From an uncultured Clostridia bacterium (GTDB lineage Bacteria > Bacillota > Clostridia > Oscillospirales > Butyricicoccaceae): a stretch of DNA of 64,000 bases. The notes beneath the pieces are model-generated. The model saw only the letters and a list, made by a program, of their open reading frames with translations, did not search any database and had not been told where the DNA came from. Made by a program: the position numbers and the translations under genes. Shown here piece by piece: positions 8,224-16,471 of this stretch (positions are counted from its first letter, which is position 1; each line of letters opens with the position of its first letter). The stretch lies in the NCBI GenBank assembly GCA_910589115.1, contig CAJUSB010000002.1:63169-127168 (forward strand). The letters are read 5' to 3'.

Positions 8224-9144
8224 ATGTCAGAATACCTGAACAGCCTCAAACTGCGCTCGGATTACAGGGAACTCCGCCGGCGCGGAACACCACAATTCCC
8301 ATGCAGCGTATACCGTACCGTACTAAGCAGCTATGCAGGCGGAGAAGTCCCGTGGCACTGGCATGACGAGGTTGAACTCAAGCTCGTTCTGGAAGGCCAT
8401 GCCGAAATCGCCTGCAACGGCAGTACCTTTATCCTGCATCCCGGTGATGGTATGTTCGTAAACGGCGGCGTGCTGCACCGCACGCGGGAATCCCAAAAAA
8501 GCGACTGCATTGTCGGCTCCATCGTATTTGAAATGCCCGTACTGACCGGAAGCCTTGGAAGCGTCTTTGAAGAACAGTATTTCCGCCCGCTCTATCAGCA
8601 TCCGTCACTTGCGGTAGTCTGCCTCACCCCCTCCGTAGAATGGCAGTCGCGGGCACTCCAGCAGCTCACCCTCGCCTATGAAGCAGGCACAGCGGAAGCA
8701 TATGGTTACGAATTGGAGCTTCGTGCCGGATTGTCGCGCTTCTGGTGTGAGCTGTGCCGTGCCAACCAGTCCATCTTATCCGAACCGCCTGCGGAAACAG
8801 ACGACACGGCCGAACGTATCCGCTGTATGCTCTCTTACTTAGAAGAACACTTCACAGAGGAGCTTACCCCCGCCGATCTTGCCAACGCAGCCCATATCAG
8901 CGAACGTGAATGCTTCCGCTGTTTTGACCGTGTACTGGGTGCTTCACCAATCGTCTGCGTCCTGCGCCGCCGCATTGCCTATGCCGCCAAGCTGCTGCGC
9001 GAAACCGATCTGCCAGTTACAGAAATCTGTATGCAGTCCGGGTTCCACAGCCCGAGTTACTTCGGCAAACGCTTCCGTGAACGGATGGGCTGCACGCCGC
9101 GTGCGTTCCGCAGTAAAAGTATTGACGGAAAAAAAGACCCCTGA
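8224..9144 (+). CDS. AraC family transcriptional regulator with N-terminal cupin domain
   Basis: A 306-aa DNA-binding protein. Residues 25-130 form a cupin with metal-site-like histidines in WHWHDEVELKLVLEGHAE and HPGDGMFVNGGVLHRTRE, typical of small-molecule sensing in AraC/XylS regulators. Residues 205-302 are the two-HTH AraC domain, ending in the signature GFHSPSYFGKRFRERMGCTPRAFR. The start follows an AAAGGAGGGAGCC ribosome site. The 3' end overlaps the promoter of the downstream Uma2-type gene. Such regulators often activate sugar or polyol operons; no such operon is adjacent, so its target is unknown. Confidence 0.92.
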   Translation: MSEYLNSLKLRSDYRELRRRGTPQFPCSVYRTVLSSYAGGEVPWHWHDEVELKLVLEGHAEIACNGSTFILHPGDGMFVNGGVLHRTRESQKSDCIVGSIVFEMPVLTGSLGSVFEEQYFRPLYQHPSLAVVCLTPSVEWQSRALQQLTLAYEAGTAEAYGYELELRAGLSRFWCELCRANQSILSEPPAETDDTAERIRCMLSYLEEHFTEELTPADLANAAHISERECFRCFDRVLGASPIVCVLRRRIAYAAKLLRETDLPVTEICMQSGFHSPSYFGKRFRERMGCTPRAFRSKSIDGKKDP

Positions 9145-9150
9145 TATAAT
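9122..9150 (+). promoter_or_regulatory. SigA promoter of the Uma2-type gene
   Basis: TTGACG (9122-9127), 17 bp, TATAAT (9145-9150). It overlaps the last codons of the AraC-type gene. Confidence 0.7.
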
Positions 9151-9221
9151 ACAATCAATGAATCCGCCGTCTCCCCATTCCTACACAATCACATTCTCAT
9201 CCAGAAAGGAAGATATTCCAT

Positions 9222-9794
9222 ATGAACCGCAATTTAGCATACCAGGAGGAACCCTGGCAGGAAGTTATCAGCGGTAAAGTCGTCATGATGTCCCCACGTC
9301 CTGCAATCAACCATATCCGCATTTCCGGCAATCTCTTCCAGATTTTCAGCACCTATCTAAAAGGCCGCCGCTGTGAACCTTTCCCGGACGGCACGGACCT
9401 TTATCTCTCTGAAAAAAACCATTTCATTCCTGATTTCATGATCGTTTGTGACCCGAACAAGGTCAAAGCAAATGCCGTATACGGTGCGCCGGATTTTGTC
9501 GTTGAAGTGCTCTCTCTCGGCTCACTCAAACGTGACCGCTTCCACAAAATGGCCGCCTATGAAAAGGCCGGCGTGCAGGAATACTGGATCGTCAACCCCG
9601 ACAGCCGGTCGATTGAACAATACTGGCTGGAAGATGGAAAGTTTGTACTGCATAACGCCTATGGGATTTATTCCGACGGAATGCTGGAAAAAATGACAGA
9701 GGAAGAACGCGCTGAAATCGTAACCGAATTCAAATGCCGTCTCTATGACGACCTTGTCATACAGGTCGCAGATATCTTCCAACGCGTCATATAA
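9222..9794 (+). CDS. Uma2 family (DUF820) putative restriction-endonuclease-fold protein
   Basis: A 190-aa soluble protein of the Uma2 family, a PD-(D/E)XK fold group abundant in cyanobacteria and many clostridia. Visible are SGKVVMMSPRPAINH near residue 16, the catalytic-type Asp in FIPDFMIVCDPNK, the Glu in PDFVVEVLS, and the diagnostic KMAAYEKAGVQEYWIVNP segment. The active-site pattern appears intact. Cellular role is not established; such proteins are annotated as endonucleases and often occur as solitary genes. It has its own promoter (9122-9150) and a strong terminator. Confidence 0.88.
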   Translation: MNRNLAYQEEPWQEVISGKVVMMSPRPAINHIRISGNLFQIFSTYLKGRRCEPFPDGTDLYLSEKNHFIPDFMIVCDPNKVKANAVYGAPDFVVEVLSLGSLKRDRFHKMAAYEKAGVQEYWIVNPDSRSIEQYWLEDGKFVLHNAYGIYSDGMLEKMTEEERAEIVTEFKCRLYDDLVIQVADIFQRVI

Positions 9795-9802
9795 CACCTG
9801 CT

Positions 9803-9847
9803 GCAAAAAAGGGCTGCGGATCATTCCTTTCCGCCGCCCTTTTTTCC
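9803..9847 (+). terminator. Rho-independent terminator after the Uma2-type gene
   Basis: AAAAAAGGGC-T-GCGGA pairs with TCCGC-C-GCCCTTTTTT around a 9-nt loop. The A and T tracts make it bidirectional in form. Confidence 0.85.
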
Positions 9848-9889
9848 GGGACATGCCAGCCGCCGTATGCCACACACCGGCGGCTGGCA

Positions 9890-10039
9890 CTATTTCACCG
9901 TATGATGTACCCGGTCGCGTTCCTCCGCCCGCTTGGCATTGCCCCAGCGGTCCAGCGAGCCCACCAGATACCCTGTGATCCGGCGAATTCGCTCAAAACG
10001 GATCCCTTCGCCAATCCTGTCTTTCTGTCTATGCTTCAT
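9890..10039 (-). CDS. Glycyl-radical (NrdD C-terminus-like) microprotein, 49 aa
   Basis: A small ORF with a clean AGGAGGG ribosome site 8 nt before the ATG. Residues 16-47 read FERIRRITGYLVG...DRW-NAKRAEERDRVHH, which resembles the C-terminal glycyl-radical hairpin of class III anaerobic ribonucleotide reductase (NrdD ends RVCGYLGSPDSRPFN...RVKH). The radical Gly corresponds to the G of RITGY. The full NrdD barrel, ATP-cone and zinc site are absent. In many clostridia similar 45-50-aa ORFs are annotated as anaerobic ribonucleoside-triphosphate reductase (recall, not checked). It could work as a spare glycyl-radical part, by analogy with YfiD for pyruvate formate-lyase (inference). No nrdD or nrdG is nearby. 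Confidence 0.7.
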   Translation of the reverse strand: MKHRQKDRIGEGIRFERIRRITGYLVGSLDRWGNAKRAEERDRVHHTVK

Positions 10040-10260
10040 TGTTTTTCCCTCCTGTTCCTGTGTTCTGCCTCCATTATACCAAAACATCTGTCCCATTGTA
10101 CGGACTTGAAAAAATTTTTCTCCGCGTATCTCCACCACCTTCAGCCCCCGGCTCTCATAAAATCCAACCAAATGCGGCATCCTCTTTCCATGCGGACCGG
10201 CCTGCTCCGCAACAGCTCCCCTGCCCGTAAAATTTACCCGGCAGAAGGCCCGCAAATCAG

Positions 10261-10289
10261 TTGACCAAATCGAAAATATCATGTAAAAT
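10261..10289 (+). promoter_or_regulatory. SigA promoter of the small Cys-rich gene and SDR
   Basis: TTGACC (10261-10266), 17 bp, TAAAAT (10284-10289), 50 bp before the first start codon. Confidence 0.65.
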
Positions 10290-10339
10290 GATAAGGAGAG
10301 GCTCCGCCCCTGGGGCCTTCCGGAAAAGGAGCATTTACC

Positions 10340-10492
10340 ATGACCGATTTCATTATTTGCGTTGCCCTGATCGTGTTTGTCTGCCTTACGCTGCGCATCT
10401 GGCGGAGATACAGCAGCAACTGCAAGAATTGCCCGCGTTCAGCCGAATGCAGGAAATACAAGGAGGATTCCTCATGCAAAAACAAGCACTGA
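10340..10492 (+). CDS. Small Cys-rich membrane protein, FeoB-associated-like (50 aa)
   Basis: The 50-aa product begins MTDFIICVALIVFVCLTL, one transmembrane helix, followed by a basic segment and a cytosolic-side tail with NCKNC, EC and SSC cysteines. One helix plus CxxC-type cysteines resembles the FeoB-associated Cys-rich membrane protein group, though no feo gene is visible here. An AAAAGGAGC ribosome site precedes the start. Its last 19 nt overlap the start of the SDR gene, whose AAGGAGG ribosome site lies inside this ORF, so the two are probably translationally coupled. It is missed by length-based gene calling because the SDR frame extends upstream through it. Confidence 0.6.
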   Translation: MTDFIICVALIVFVCLTLRIWRRYSSNCKNCPRSAECRKYKEDSSCKNKH

Positions 10493-11271
10493 TCACCGGC
10501 GCATCCTCCGGAATTGGACGAGATATGGCGCGGATTCTGTCCGGCATGGGCTATGAACTGATCCTGGTAGCCCGCCGCGAGGACCGCCTGAAAGCATTGG
10601 CAGCCGAGCTTCCGGTTCCCTGCACTGTGCTTACCGCTGACCTGTCCGATATGCAGGAATGCCGCCTGGTCTATCGTGCTGCACGCAGCGAATCACTCGA
10701 TATCGTCATTAACAATGCAGGCTTCGGCCTGTTTGGCGCATTCAGCGAAACCAGTTTGGACGATGAATTGCGCATGATTCAAACCAACATCCTGGCAGTG
10801 CATGTGCTGACAAAACTTTTCCTGCGCGATTTTCGCGAGAGAAACCACGGATATATCTTAAATGTCGCCTCTTCTGCCGGATTTATGGCGGGCGGACCGC
10901 TGATGTCAACCTATTACGCTACAAAAAGCTATGTCCTCCGCCTGACACAGGCCATACGCGAAGAACTCCGCCATGAGGGCAGTGCAGTCTCTGTATGTGC
11001 ACTCTGCCCCGGGCCTGTCAATACCGAATTCAACCAGGTCGCTAATGTACGCTTTGCCCTGCCGGGACTGCGCAGTGAGGATACCGCGCGATATGCCATT
11101 GAAGGAATGTTATCCGGTCGCGGCATTATGGTGCCCGGCGTTGCGATGAATCTTTCACTTGCGGCAAAGCACCTCATCCCGGAAACATTGTTGACCCGGA
11201 TCACTTACCACTTTCAAAAACGGAAGTTGGACGGCAGCGCACCGGAAACGACCGTGCGCTCATCACAATGA
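10474..11271 (+). CDS. Short-chain dehydrogenase/reductase (SDR family)
   Basis: A 265-aa classical SDR. The Rossmann NAD(P)-binding motif TGASSGIG is at residues 8-15, NNAG near residue 80, and the catalytic Ser (SSAGF), then Tyr and Lys in YYATKSYV. Arg15-16/Arg-rich loop RREDR after the second strand suggests NADP(H). The C-terminal region (CPGPVNTEF) is typical of YdfG/YqjQ-like oxidoreductases. The substrate is not predictable. The start at MQKQALITG is set by AAGGAGG 7 nt upstream; the longer frame to 10261 is the small Cys-rich gene read out of frame. A GC-rich repeat cluster follows it. Confidence 0.92.
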   Translation: MQKQALITGASSGIGRDMARILSGMGYELILVARREDRLKALAAELPVPCTVLTADLSDMQECRLVYRAARSESLDIVINNAGFGLFGAFSETSLDDELRMIQTNILAVHVLTKLFLRDFRERNHGYILNVASSAGFMAGGPLMSTYYATKSYVLRLTQAIREELRHEGSAVSVCALCPGPVNTEFNQVANVRFALPGLRSEDTARYAIEGMLSGRGIMVPGVAMNLSLAAKHLIPETLLTRITYHFQKRKLDGSAPETTVRSSQ

Positions 11272-11277
11272 AACGAA

Positions 11278-11505
11278 CCGGCACGCCTGCGGGCGGGCCG
11301 GTCTACTGCAAACCAATACACCGAACCCCTAACGTCCCCCGTCCCGCCCGCAGGCGTGATGAAGCTTTTACTCAATTTTTTCTCGAAAAAATTGCGGGAG
11401 TCCAGAGGGCAGCGCCCTTTGGCGCCGTCCGCGGAGGACGCCTCCCCGGCGAGGGGCGGGAGTCCAGAGGGCAGCGCCCTTTGGCGCCGTCTGCGGAGGA
11501 CATCC
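11278..11505. repeat. GC-rich intergenic palindromic repeat cluster, copy 4
   Basis: A full array: CGCCTGCGGGCG, CCGTCCCGCCCGCAGGCG, the AAGCTTTTACTCAATTTTTT module, then two tandem GGGAGTCCAGAGGGCAGCGC blocks. The central 100 bp are nearly identical to the copy at 39.5 kb. No gene. Confidence 0.8.
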
Positions 11506-11535
11506 CGGGGATACTTATGAAAGGATGTTTGTCCC

Positions 11536-12516
11536 ATGAGTGAGAGACCCAGAAAACAACCTCAAAAATTGACCGCGCGGCGCGTCCTCTTCCAGTGGCG
11601 TTTCCCGGTCATTATCGTCCTATTCTTAATTGTTCTGTGCTGCATCCCCGTCGGACTGCTGACCCACCTCCTCTCGAAGCCCAAAGAACCAGAAGCGCCC
11701 CGCACGGATGAGCAATACCAGCTCGCGGTTTACGACACGCTGCTTGCCGAAAACCATGAGTTACCCGCTAATATGAGTCCCCAACAGATCCTTGTCACCC
11801 TTGCCCCGGGCAGCACGGGCGTGGATTTTGACGATAATGGCCGCGTCCTGCTCTGCATGTGGCACAGGAATCCTGAAACCTATCCGGCTGGGACCGACGT
11901 CACCCTTTCTTATGACAATGTGACAGCCGTCTCACTCAAGGAGCTGACCATCTGGTATTCCAACCCTACGCATAACAAGGAATTCGGCAAAGACAATGTT
12001 GATTTGCGCTTGCAGCAGCTGTTCGGCCTGCCGCCGCTGACCGATGACAACTCCAAAAACACGCATTTTACGGTTTTCTGGGTCAATCCAGAGAGTGTTG
12101 TCCGGCCCGCCTATTCTTCCGATGTGATGACTACGGTCATGACAAACAGTTTTGTTTCGCAGCCGGACGATGTCTTTTACAACTGGTTCACTGCGAATAC
12201 CCATTATAATTACTGCATGGTCAACCGTGCATGGACGCGCATGGGCTACACTTACGACTGGTATCCCTACGAAGAGGGGCCAAACGACACCCTGGAAGAA
12301 AAGGCCGCACGGCACTTTGGACTCACCGAGTTCCTCGTCAACAAGGATCAAACAATTCACGTCGTCAGCACCAGCACAACGAGCAATTTCCTCCAGCAGC
12401 TCGCAGCTGACGCTTCCACCTTTGCCAACACCCCCGCTGAAGGTGGCGAGACCGAGGCCGACGCCAAAGACAATGCCAACGCCGACGCAAAAGATGACAA
12501 AGATAAAAAATCCTAA
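11536..12516 (+). CDS. Membrane-anchored extracytoplasmic protein, unknown function
   Basis: A 326-aa protein. The first 25 residues are basic (Arg/Lys-rich), followed by one hydrophobic helix (about 27-52, VIIVLFLIVLCCIPVGLL), then a soluble region outside the membrane with many Trp/Tyr/Asn and no recognised catalytic motif. It ends in a low-complexity Ala/Asp/Lys tail (EADAKDNANADAKDDKDKK). I do not recognise the family. The start follows AAAGGATG. It stands alone between two repeat clusters, next to but opposite in direction to the flagellar operon, so there is no context for a role. Confidence 0.75.
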   Translation: MSERPRKQPQKLTARRVLFQWRFPVIIVLFLIVLCCIPVGLLTHLLSKPKEPEAPRTDEQYQLAVYDTLLAENHELPANMSPQQILVTLAPGSTGVDFDDNGRVLLCMWHRNPETYPAGTDVTLSYDNVTAVSLKELTIWYSNPTHNKEFGKDNVDLRLQQLFGLPPLTDDNSKNTHFTVFWVNPESVVRPAYSSDVMTTVMTNSFVSQPDDVFYNWFTANTHYNYCMVNRAWTRMGYTYDWYPYEEGPNDTLEEKAARHFGLTEFLVNKDQTIHVVSTSTTSNFLQQLAADASTFANTPAEGGETEADAKDNANADAKDDKDKKS

Positions 12517-12520
12517 CGCT

Positions 12521-12665
12521 TTCTTTCGCAGGGCGCTGCCCTGCATCCGCGATTTTTTTGTAAAAAAATCGAGAAAAACTTTATCCCCACTGCGGCGGGG
12601 AATGGGTACGGTTATGACTGCTTTTGCATTCTGCCCCGCCCGCCACAAGGACGGCGGGCGGGGTG
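12521..12665. repeat. GC-rich intergenic palindromic repeat cluster, copy 5 (inverted orientation)
   Basis: This holds GCAGGGC-GCT-GCCCTGC, the reverse-complement form of the A/T module (GATTTTTTTGTAAAAAAATC), and CCGCCCGCC...GGCGGGCGG flanking a short loop. No gene. Confidence 0.7.
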
Positions 12666-12708
12666 GTTTCATGCGTTTATTATTTGTGGTTATTTTCATA
12701 TGGATAGT

Positions 12709-12737
12709 AAAAAGAGGCCCGGACAGGCCTCTTTTTT
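12709..12737 (-). terminator. Bidirectional terminator at the end of the flgB-flhB operon
   Basis: AAAAAGAGGCC-CGGACA-GGCCTCTTTTTT: a perfect 6-bp GC stem with A and T tracts on the two sides, 33 bp downstream of the flhB stop. Confidence 0.85.
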
Positions 12738-12769
12738 CTGTGGAAATTGCAAGCTGATTTTTTCGTTAT

Positions 12770-13846
12770 TTATGCTTTTTCGCTTGCCTCGATTTCATCC
12801 AGTTTATACAGGAATACAAGAACCTCTGCAACTGCACCGTATAACTCCGGCGGGATTTCAAAGCCAATCTCCGCCTGCGCATAAAGCGCCCGCGCAACCA
12901 TGACATTCTCAACGACCGCTACATGATGCTGTTCCGCAACCTGCACAATCCGAAGCGCCAGAGAATCCCGCCCCTTTGCCAGCACGATTGGCGCTTCATC
13001 CTGGCCGAGCTTATATCGCAGTGCGACTGCGTAATGCGTCGGGTTACGGACTACCACGTCTGCCCCCGGCACCTGCTGCATCATGCGCTGCTGTGCCATG
13101 CGCCGCTGGAGCTCCTTAATCTTCCCCTTGACCTGCGGGTCGCCTTCGGTCTGCTTATATTCTTCCTTGACTTCCTGCTTGGACATCTTCATTTCTCGTT
13201 CATAATCCCACCACTGGTACAGGAAGTCAAACAGCGCCAGCACCAGGAACGCCAAACCAACTTTGAGCATCATGGAGTAAATCTGGCTAAATACATGGCT
13301 GCACGCATCCCGCACCTCCATATCCAGATAATTCACAGAATGCTGAAGCAGGTCGGAAACACAAGTATAGATCAGCACCAGCAGAATCGTGATTTTCAGT
13401 ATCCCTTTTACCGCCTCAATCACGCTGCGCAGGGAAAACAATCGCTTGAAACCCTGTAGCGGACTGATTCGGTTAAACTTAGGCCGGAGCAGCTCGCCGG
13501 TCACAAGTCCGCGCGTCTGCGCAAAGGTTGCAGCAACCGCAACCAATACCGTGAGCAGCAGCAACGGCCCCGCTGTTTTAATAACCACCAGGATACTTTG
13601 GTAAAACAACTCTTGTATCAGATCCAGACCTGCGCCAAGCGGCGCCTGCCTGGCACAGACAAAACAAAACTGAAACAGCTCCACAAGCCCCGTGACCATC
13701 CCGACAAACATAAGCCGGAGCGCAAACGTACTGGTAAACAGCGTCGCAACAGCGATTGCGTCCTTACTCATGAACACATGGCCCTTTTTTCGTTCGTCTC
13801 GCCGCTTTTTCGGGGTCGCCTTTTCGGTTTTGGATTCGCCAGCCAT
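12770..13846 (-). CDS. flhB: Flagellar type III export protein FlhB
   Basis: A 358-aa inner-membrane component of the flagellar export gate. The cytoplasmic basic N-terminus (KTEKATPKKRRDERKKG) and four membrane helices between about 28 and 215 are followed by the cytoplasmic domain with the autocleavage motif NPTH at 268-271. Cleavage there switches export from rod/hook to filament substrates. The start is the second ATG (MAGESK): GGGGGG is 6-7 nt upstream and the first ATG abuts it. It is the last gene of the flgB-led operon, separated from fliR by a 154-bp gap with a hairpin; flhA, flhF and flhG, which often follow, are not here. Confidence 0.97.
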   Translation of the reverse strand: MAGESKTEKATPKKRRDERKKGHVFMSKDAIAVATLFTSTFALRLMFVGMVTGLVELFQFCFVCARQAPLGAGLDLIQELFYQSILVVIKTAGPLLLLTVLVAVAATFAQTRGLVTGELLRPKFNRISPLQGFKRLFSLRSVIEAVKGILKITILLVLIYTCVSDLLQHSVNYLDMEVRDACSHVFSQIYSMMLKVGLAFLVLALFDFLYQWWDYEREMKMSKQEVKEEYKQTEGDPQVKGKIKELQRRMAQQRMMQQVPGADVVVRNPTHYAVALRYKLGQDEAPIVLAKGRDSLALRIVQVAEQHHVAVVENVMVARALYAQAEIGFEIPPELYGAVAEVLVFLYKLDEIEASEKA

Positions 13847-13951
13847 TTGCATCCCCCCTTTGGCCCCGTAAAGAAATACACATCATGTCCCGGATGGGAG
13901 CCCGGGCTCTCAATGGCCCCAGCCGTCCCATACCGGCACAAAAGAATACGC

Positions 13952-13986
13952 GCTGCGACGAAGACGCTTTTGTCCTCCGTCGCAGC
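13952..13986 (-). other. Hairpin in the fliR-flhB gap
   Basis: GCTGCGACG pairs perfectly with CGTCGCAGC across a 17-nt loop. There is no T-run, so it is more likely an RNA-processing or stabilising hairpin than a terminator. Confidence 0.5.
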
Positions 13987-14000
13987 ACCGTAAAAACACG

Positions 14001-14777
14001 CTATGCGCCGCCCATCAGCCCCAGCACTTCCTCGAGTGCATTCAACATACCCGATTCCACACGCAGAAGATACTCGGTGAAAGGCGACAGCATCAATAAC
14101 AACATCGAAAGGCCGATCAGGACCTTAAGCTCTATGTTGATCGCAAATACATTGATTTGCGGAATGACCTTCATTAAAATCCCCATGCCAACCTGACCCA
14201 TCAGCTCAGTCGCCAGGATCGGAAGGCTCAGCTTCACAGAAAGCAGCACACACTCAGCAAACAGCTCCACCGCACGATTGGCCAGCATATCCCCAAAGGC
14301 CGCCGCCCCATATGGGACAACCTCCCCCGAGGTCAGCATGATCCGCAGCAGGGTGATATGCCCGTTGGCTGCAAAAAAGACCAAAATTGCCAGCATATTC
14401 AGCAGGCTTGCCGTTGTGGTCAGCGAGGCCTGTGCGCCTGCATCATACATACGCGCCATGCTCATACCCATTTGGGTATCCACAACTTCACCCGCCTGCT
14501 CCGGCACATACAGGAAGAATTGGATAATGATTGAAAACACAACCCCTATCCCAAATTCCAGCAGTACCTTGATTGCAAATTCGAGCGCCGTGCGCGGCAT
14601 GACCGCCTCACCCGTATAAAACGAACTCACAACCGCTGACATCGCAATCACGATCCCGCCTTTATAATAGGCCGGAAAATTGCTTCTCCCAAACAGCGGG
14701 TTTGTCAGGATAAATCCTGACATACGCATCACAATGTACAGAAACAGCGTCAAGCTGTCCCAATTTATCAGTCCCAT
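14001..14777 (-). CDS. fliR: Flagellar export gate protein FliR
   Basis: A 258-aa hydrophobic protein with about six membrane segments and the family segments FILTNPLFGRSNFP near the N-terminus and GVVFSIIIQFFLYVPEQAGEVVD in the middle. It forms the FliP5-FliQ4-FliR1 export pore. It starts 1 bp after the fliQ stop, in the conserved order fliO-fliP-fliQ-fliR-flhB. Length is normal. Confidence 0.97.
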   Translation of the reverse strand: MGLINWDSLTLFLYIVMRMSGFILTNPLFGRSNFPAYYKGGIVIAMSAVVSSFYTGEAVMPRTALEFAIKVLLEFGIGVVFSIIIQFFLYVPEQAGEVVDTQMGMSMARMYDAGAQASLTTTASLLNMLAILVFFAANGHITLLRIMLTSGEVVPYGAAAFGDMLANRAVELFAECVLLSVKLSLPILATELMGQVGMGILMKVIPQINVFAINIELKVLIGLSMLLLMLSPFTEYLLRVESGMLNALEEVLGLMGGA

Positions 14778-14778
14778 G

Positions 14779-15036
14779 CTATTTCATCAGCTCAAACAGG
14801 CCGATCGAAAACTCGCTCAGCTGCATCATCATCCAACTGCCGCCTACGACGAGGAAAAGCACCACCACGATCAGCTTGAGTGTAAAAGCAATCGTCTGCT
14901 CGTGAATCTGGGTGACCGCCTGCAAAATCGCAGTAGCCACACCAACCGTCAGGCCCAGCAGCAGTATCGGCGCAGCAAGACGGATCGCAACCCCAACCGC
15001 ATCGCGGAAAACATCAGTGACCTGCGAAACTCCCAT
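14779..15036 (-). CDS. fliQ: Flagellar export gate protein FliQ
   Basis: An 85-aa protein with two membrane hairpins and the family stretch AILQAVTQIHEQTIAFTLKL. It is a pore component with FliP and FliR. Length (85-90 aa) and position between fliP and fliR are typical; 15 bp separate it from fliP. GTGAAAGGGGTAAG provides the ribosome site. Confidence 0.97.
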   Translation of the reverse strand: MGVSQVTDVFRDAVGVAIRLAAPILLLGLTVGVATAILQAVTQIHEQTIAFTLKLIVVVLFLVVGGSWMMMQLSEFSIGLFELMK

Positions 15037-15051
15037 TTCTTACCCCTTTCA

Positions 15052-15729
15052 CTAACGAATCCCCTGCACCAGCGTCGAAAACAGCAGCTCCCAGCCGTTA
15101 ATCGTAATGAACAGCAACAGCTTGAACGGCGTAGAAATCATCGCCGGAGGCAGCATAATCATACCCATCGACATCAGCGTCGATGAAACAATTACGTCAA
15201 TCAACAGGAAGGGGATATACAGATAAAACCCGATTTGAAACGCCTTTTTCAGCTCGCTCGTAATAAATGCAGGCGTTACGACACGCAGCGGCAGCTCTTC
15301 TGCAAGGCTGCTGATCTCCCCCTCGGGCAGCTCGGTCTGCGACAACTCGCAAAACAACTCGAGCGATGTCATTTCTGTCTGGTGCAGCATGTAATCCTTC
15401 AGCGGCACACTCGCCCGGGTAAAAAATTCAGCCTGCTCGATCTCCCCGTTTACATAGGGTGTATAGGCCTGCTGGTTAATCTGATCGATCGTTGGTCCCA
15501 TGGTGAACAGCGTCAGAAACATTGCAATCCCGACCAGCACCATATTCGGCGGGGTCTGCTGTGTACCCAGCGCATTGCGCAGAAAGGAAAGTGAGATCAC
15601 ATACCTCGTGAAAGAGGTCGTCATCACCACCAGCGACGGCAGCAGGGTCAGCATCGCGGTCAGGAAAATGAATTCTATCGCACTGATGCCGTCACCGTTT
15701 ATATTGATAAATCCATCCAGAGTATTCAT
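15052..15729 (-). CDS. fliP: Flagellar export gate protein FliP
   Basis: A 225-aa membrane protein. Visible are the conserved TSFTRYVISLSFLRNALGTQQTPPN segment (residues about 37-61), FLTLFTMGPTID, and the C-terminal SMGMIMLPPAMISTPFKLLLF. It is shorter than FliP proteins with a cleaved signal sequence; the first helix begins near residue 16 without a separate leader. Its start overlaps the fliO stop by 4 nt, indicating translational coupling. Confidence 0.97.
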   Translation of the reverse strand: MNTLDGFININGDGISAIEFIFLTAMLTLLPSLVVMTTSFTRYVISLSFLRNALGTQQTPPNMVLVGIAMFLTLFTMGPTIDQINQQAYTPYVNGEIEQAEFFTRASVPLKDYMLHQTEMTSLELFCELSQTELPEGEISSLAEELPLRVVTPAFITSELKKAFQIGFYLYIPFLLIDVIVSSTLMSMGMIMLPPAMISTPFKLLLFITINGWELLFSTLVQGIR

Positions 15730-16067
15730 TTTTTCTTCTCCACGGACTTGCGAAGGGCAGTCAAAAAGTCAGTCGCCGGAACCGGCTCCGGGGCGGACAG
15801 CCACTTCGCGGAATCCTCCTCCGAAAGCTCGGCCAGCACGCTGATACCGCCCTGCGCCACTCCCAGAAGAAGGCATTTTTGGTGCACCCGCACCAGTACC
15901 AGGCGCTCTGCGCGTCCTACCGGGATCTGCCGTAAAACATACAGATCCCCCATGCGCGCTGCACCGGGCAGGCCTGTGCCGTATTTTCCAACCAGACGCG
16001 TGGCCGCGTAGGCCAGCGCCAGAATCAGAAGGACGGCCGTCAGCATCCCCAGCAAATCCAAAATCAC
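15726..16067 (-). CDS. fliO: Flagellar protein FliO
   Basis: A 113-aa protein with one N-terminal membrane helix (about 4-25), then a cytoplasmic FliO domain with LYVLRQIPVGRAERLVLVRV and LLLGVAQGGISVL. FliO helps assembly of the FliP ring. It overlaps cheY upstream and fliP downstream by 4 nt each. The divergent C-terminal tail is normal for this family. Confidence 0.9.
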   Translation of the reverse strand: MILDLLGMLTAVLLILALAYAATRLVGKYGTGLPGAARMGDLYVLRQIPVGRAERLVLVRVHQKCLLLGVAQGGISVLAELSEEDSAKWLSAPEPVPATDFLTALRKSVEKKK

Positions 16068-16429
16068 GGGCTGCCCAGAATCGACGTTACGGTCTTCAAA
16101 ATGCGGTCGGGCTTGAAGGGCTTAACGATAAAGTCCTTTGCGCCTGCGGTAATTGCTTCGATAACCATAGCCTCCTGCCCCATCGCCGAACACATGACGA
16201 CATTGGCCGCCGGGTTTTTCGCACGAATGGCCTTCAGGGCCTCCAGCCCATCCATATTGGGCATCGTAATATCCATAATCACCAAATCCGGTGAAATCTC
16301 AGTAAACTTATCGACCGCATCCGCACCGTCCACCGCTTCGTAAAGATCGGTATAACCGTTTTTGCTCAGGGCATCCTTAACAACCTTGCGCATGAACGCC
16401 GCGTCATCGACACATAAAATTTTTGCCAT
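16064..16429 (-). CDS. cheY: Chemotaxis response regulator CheY
   Basis: A 121-aa single receiver domain. The acidic pair is in CVDDAAFMRK, the phospho-acceptor Asp in LVIMDITMPNMDGLEAL, the switch Ser/Thr in VMCSAMGQE, and the Lys in VKPFKPD. CheY-P binds FliM and FliY to control rotation. The start MAKIL is favoured over the upstream in-frame ATG because GAGGAG lies 8 nt before it. Location between fliY and fliO is the standard Bacillus/Clostridium order. Confidence 0.95.
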   Translation of the reverse strand: MAKILCVDDAAFMRKVVKDALSKNGYTDLYEAVDGADAVDKFTEISPDLVIMDITMPNMDGLEALKAIRAKNPAANVVMCSAMGQEAMVIEAITAGAKDFIVKPFKPDRILKTVTSILGSP

Positions 16430-16471
16430 TTCATTCACTCCTCATTTCTGAATTCCTGATGTCAAAAGGCC

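Noticed and set aside
10040..10282. N-terminal extension of the glycyl-radical microprotein to 130 aa
   Set aside because: An AGGAGGG ribosome site marks the internal ATG; the upstream part has no homology pattern and overlaps the divergent promoter at 10261-10289.
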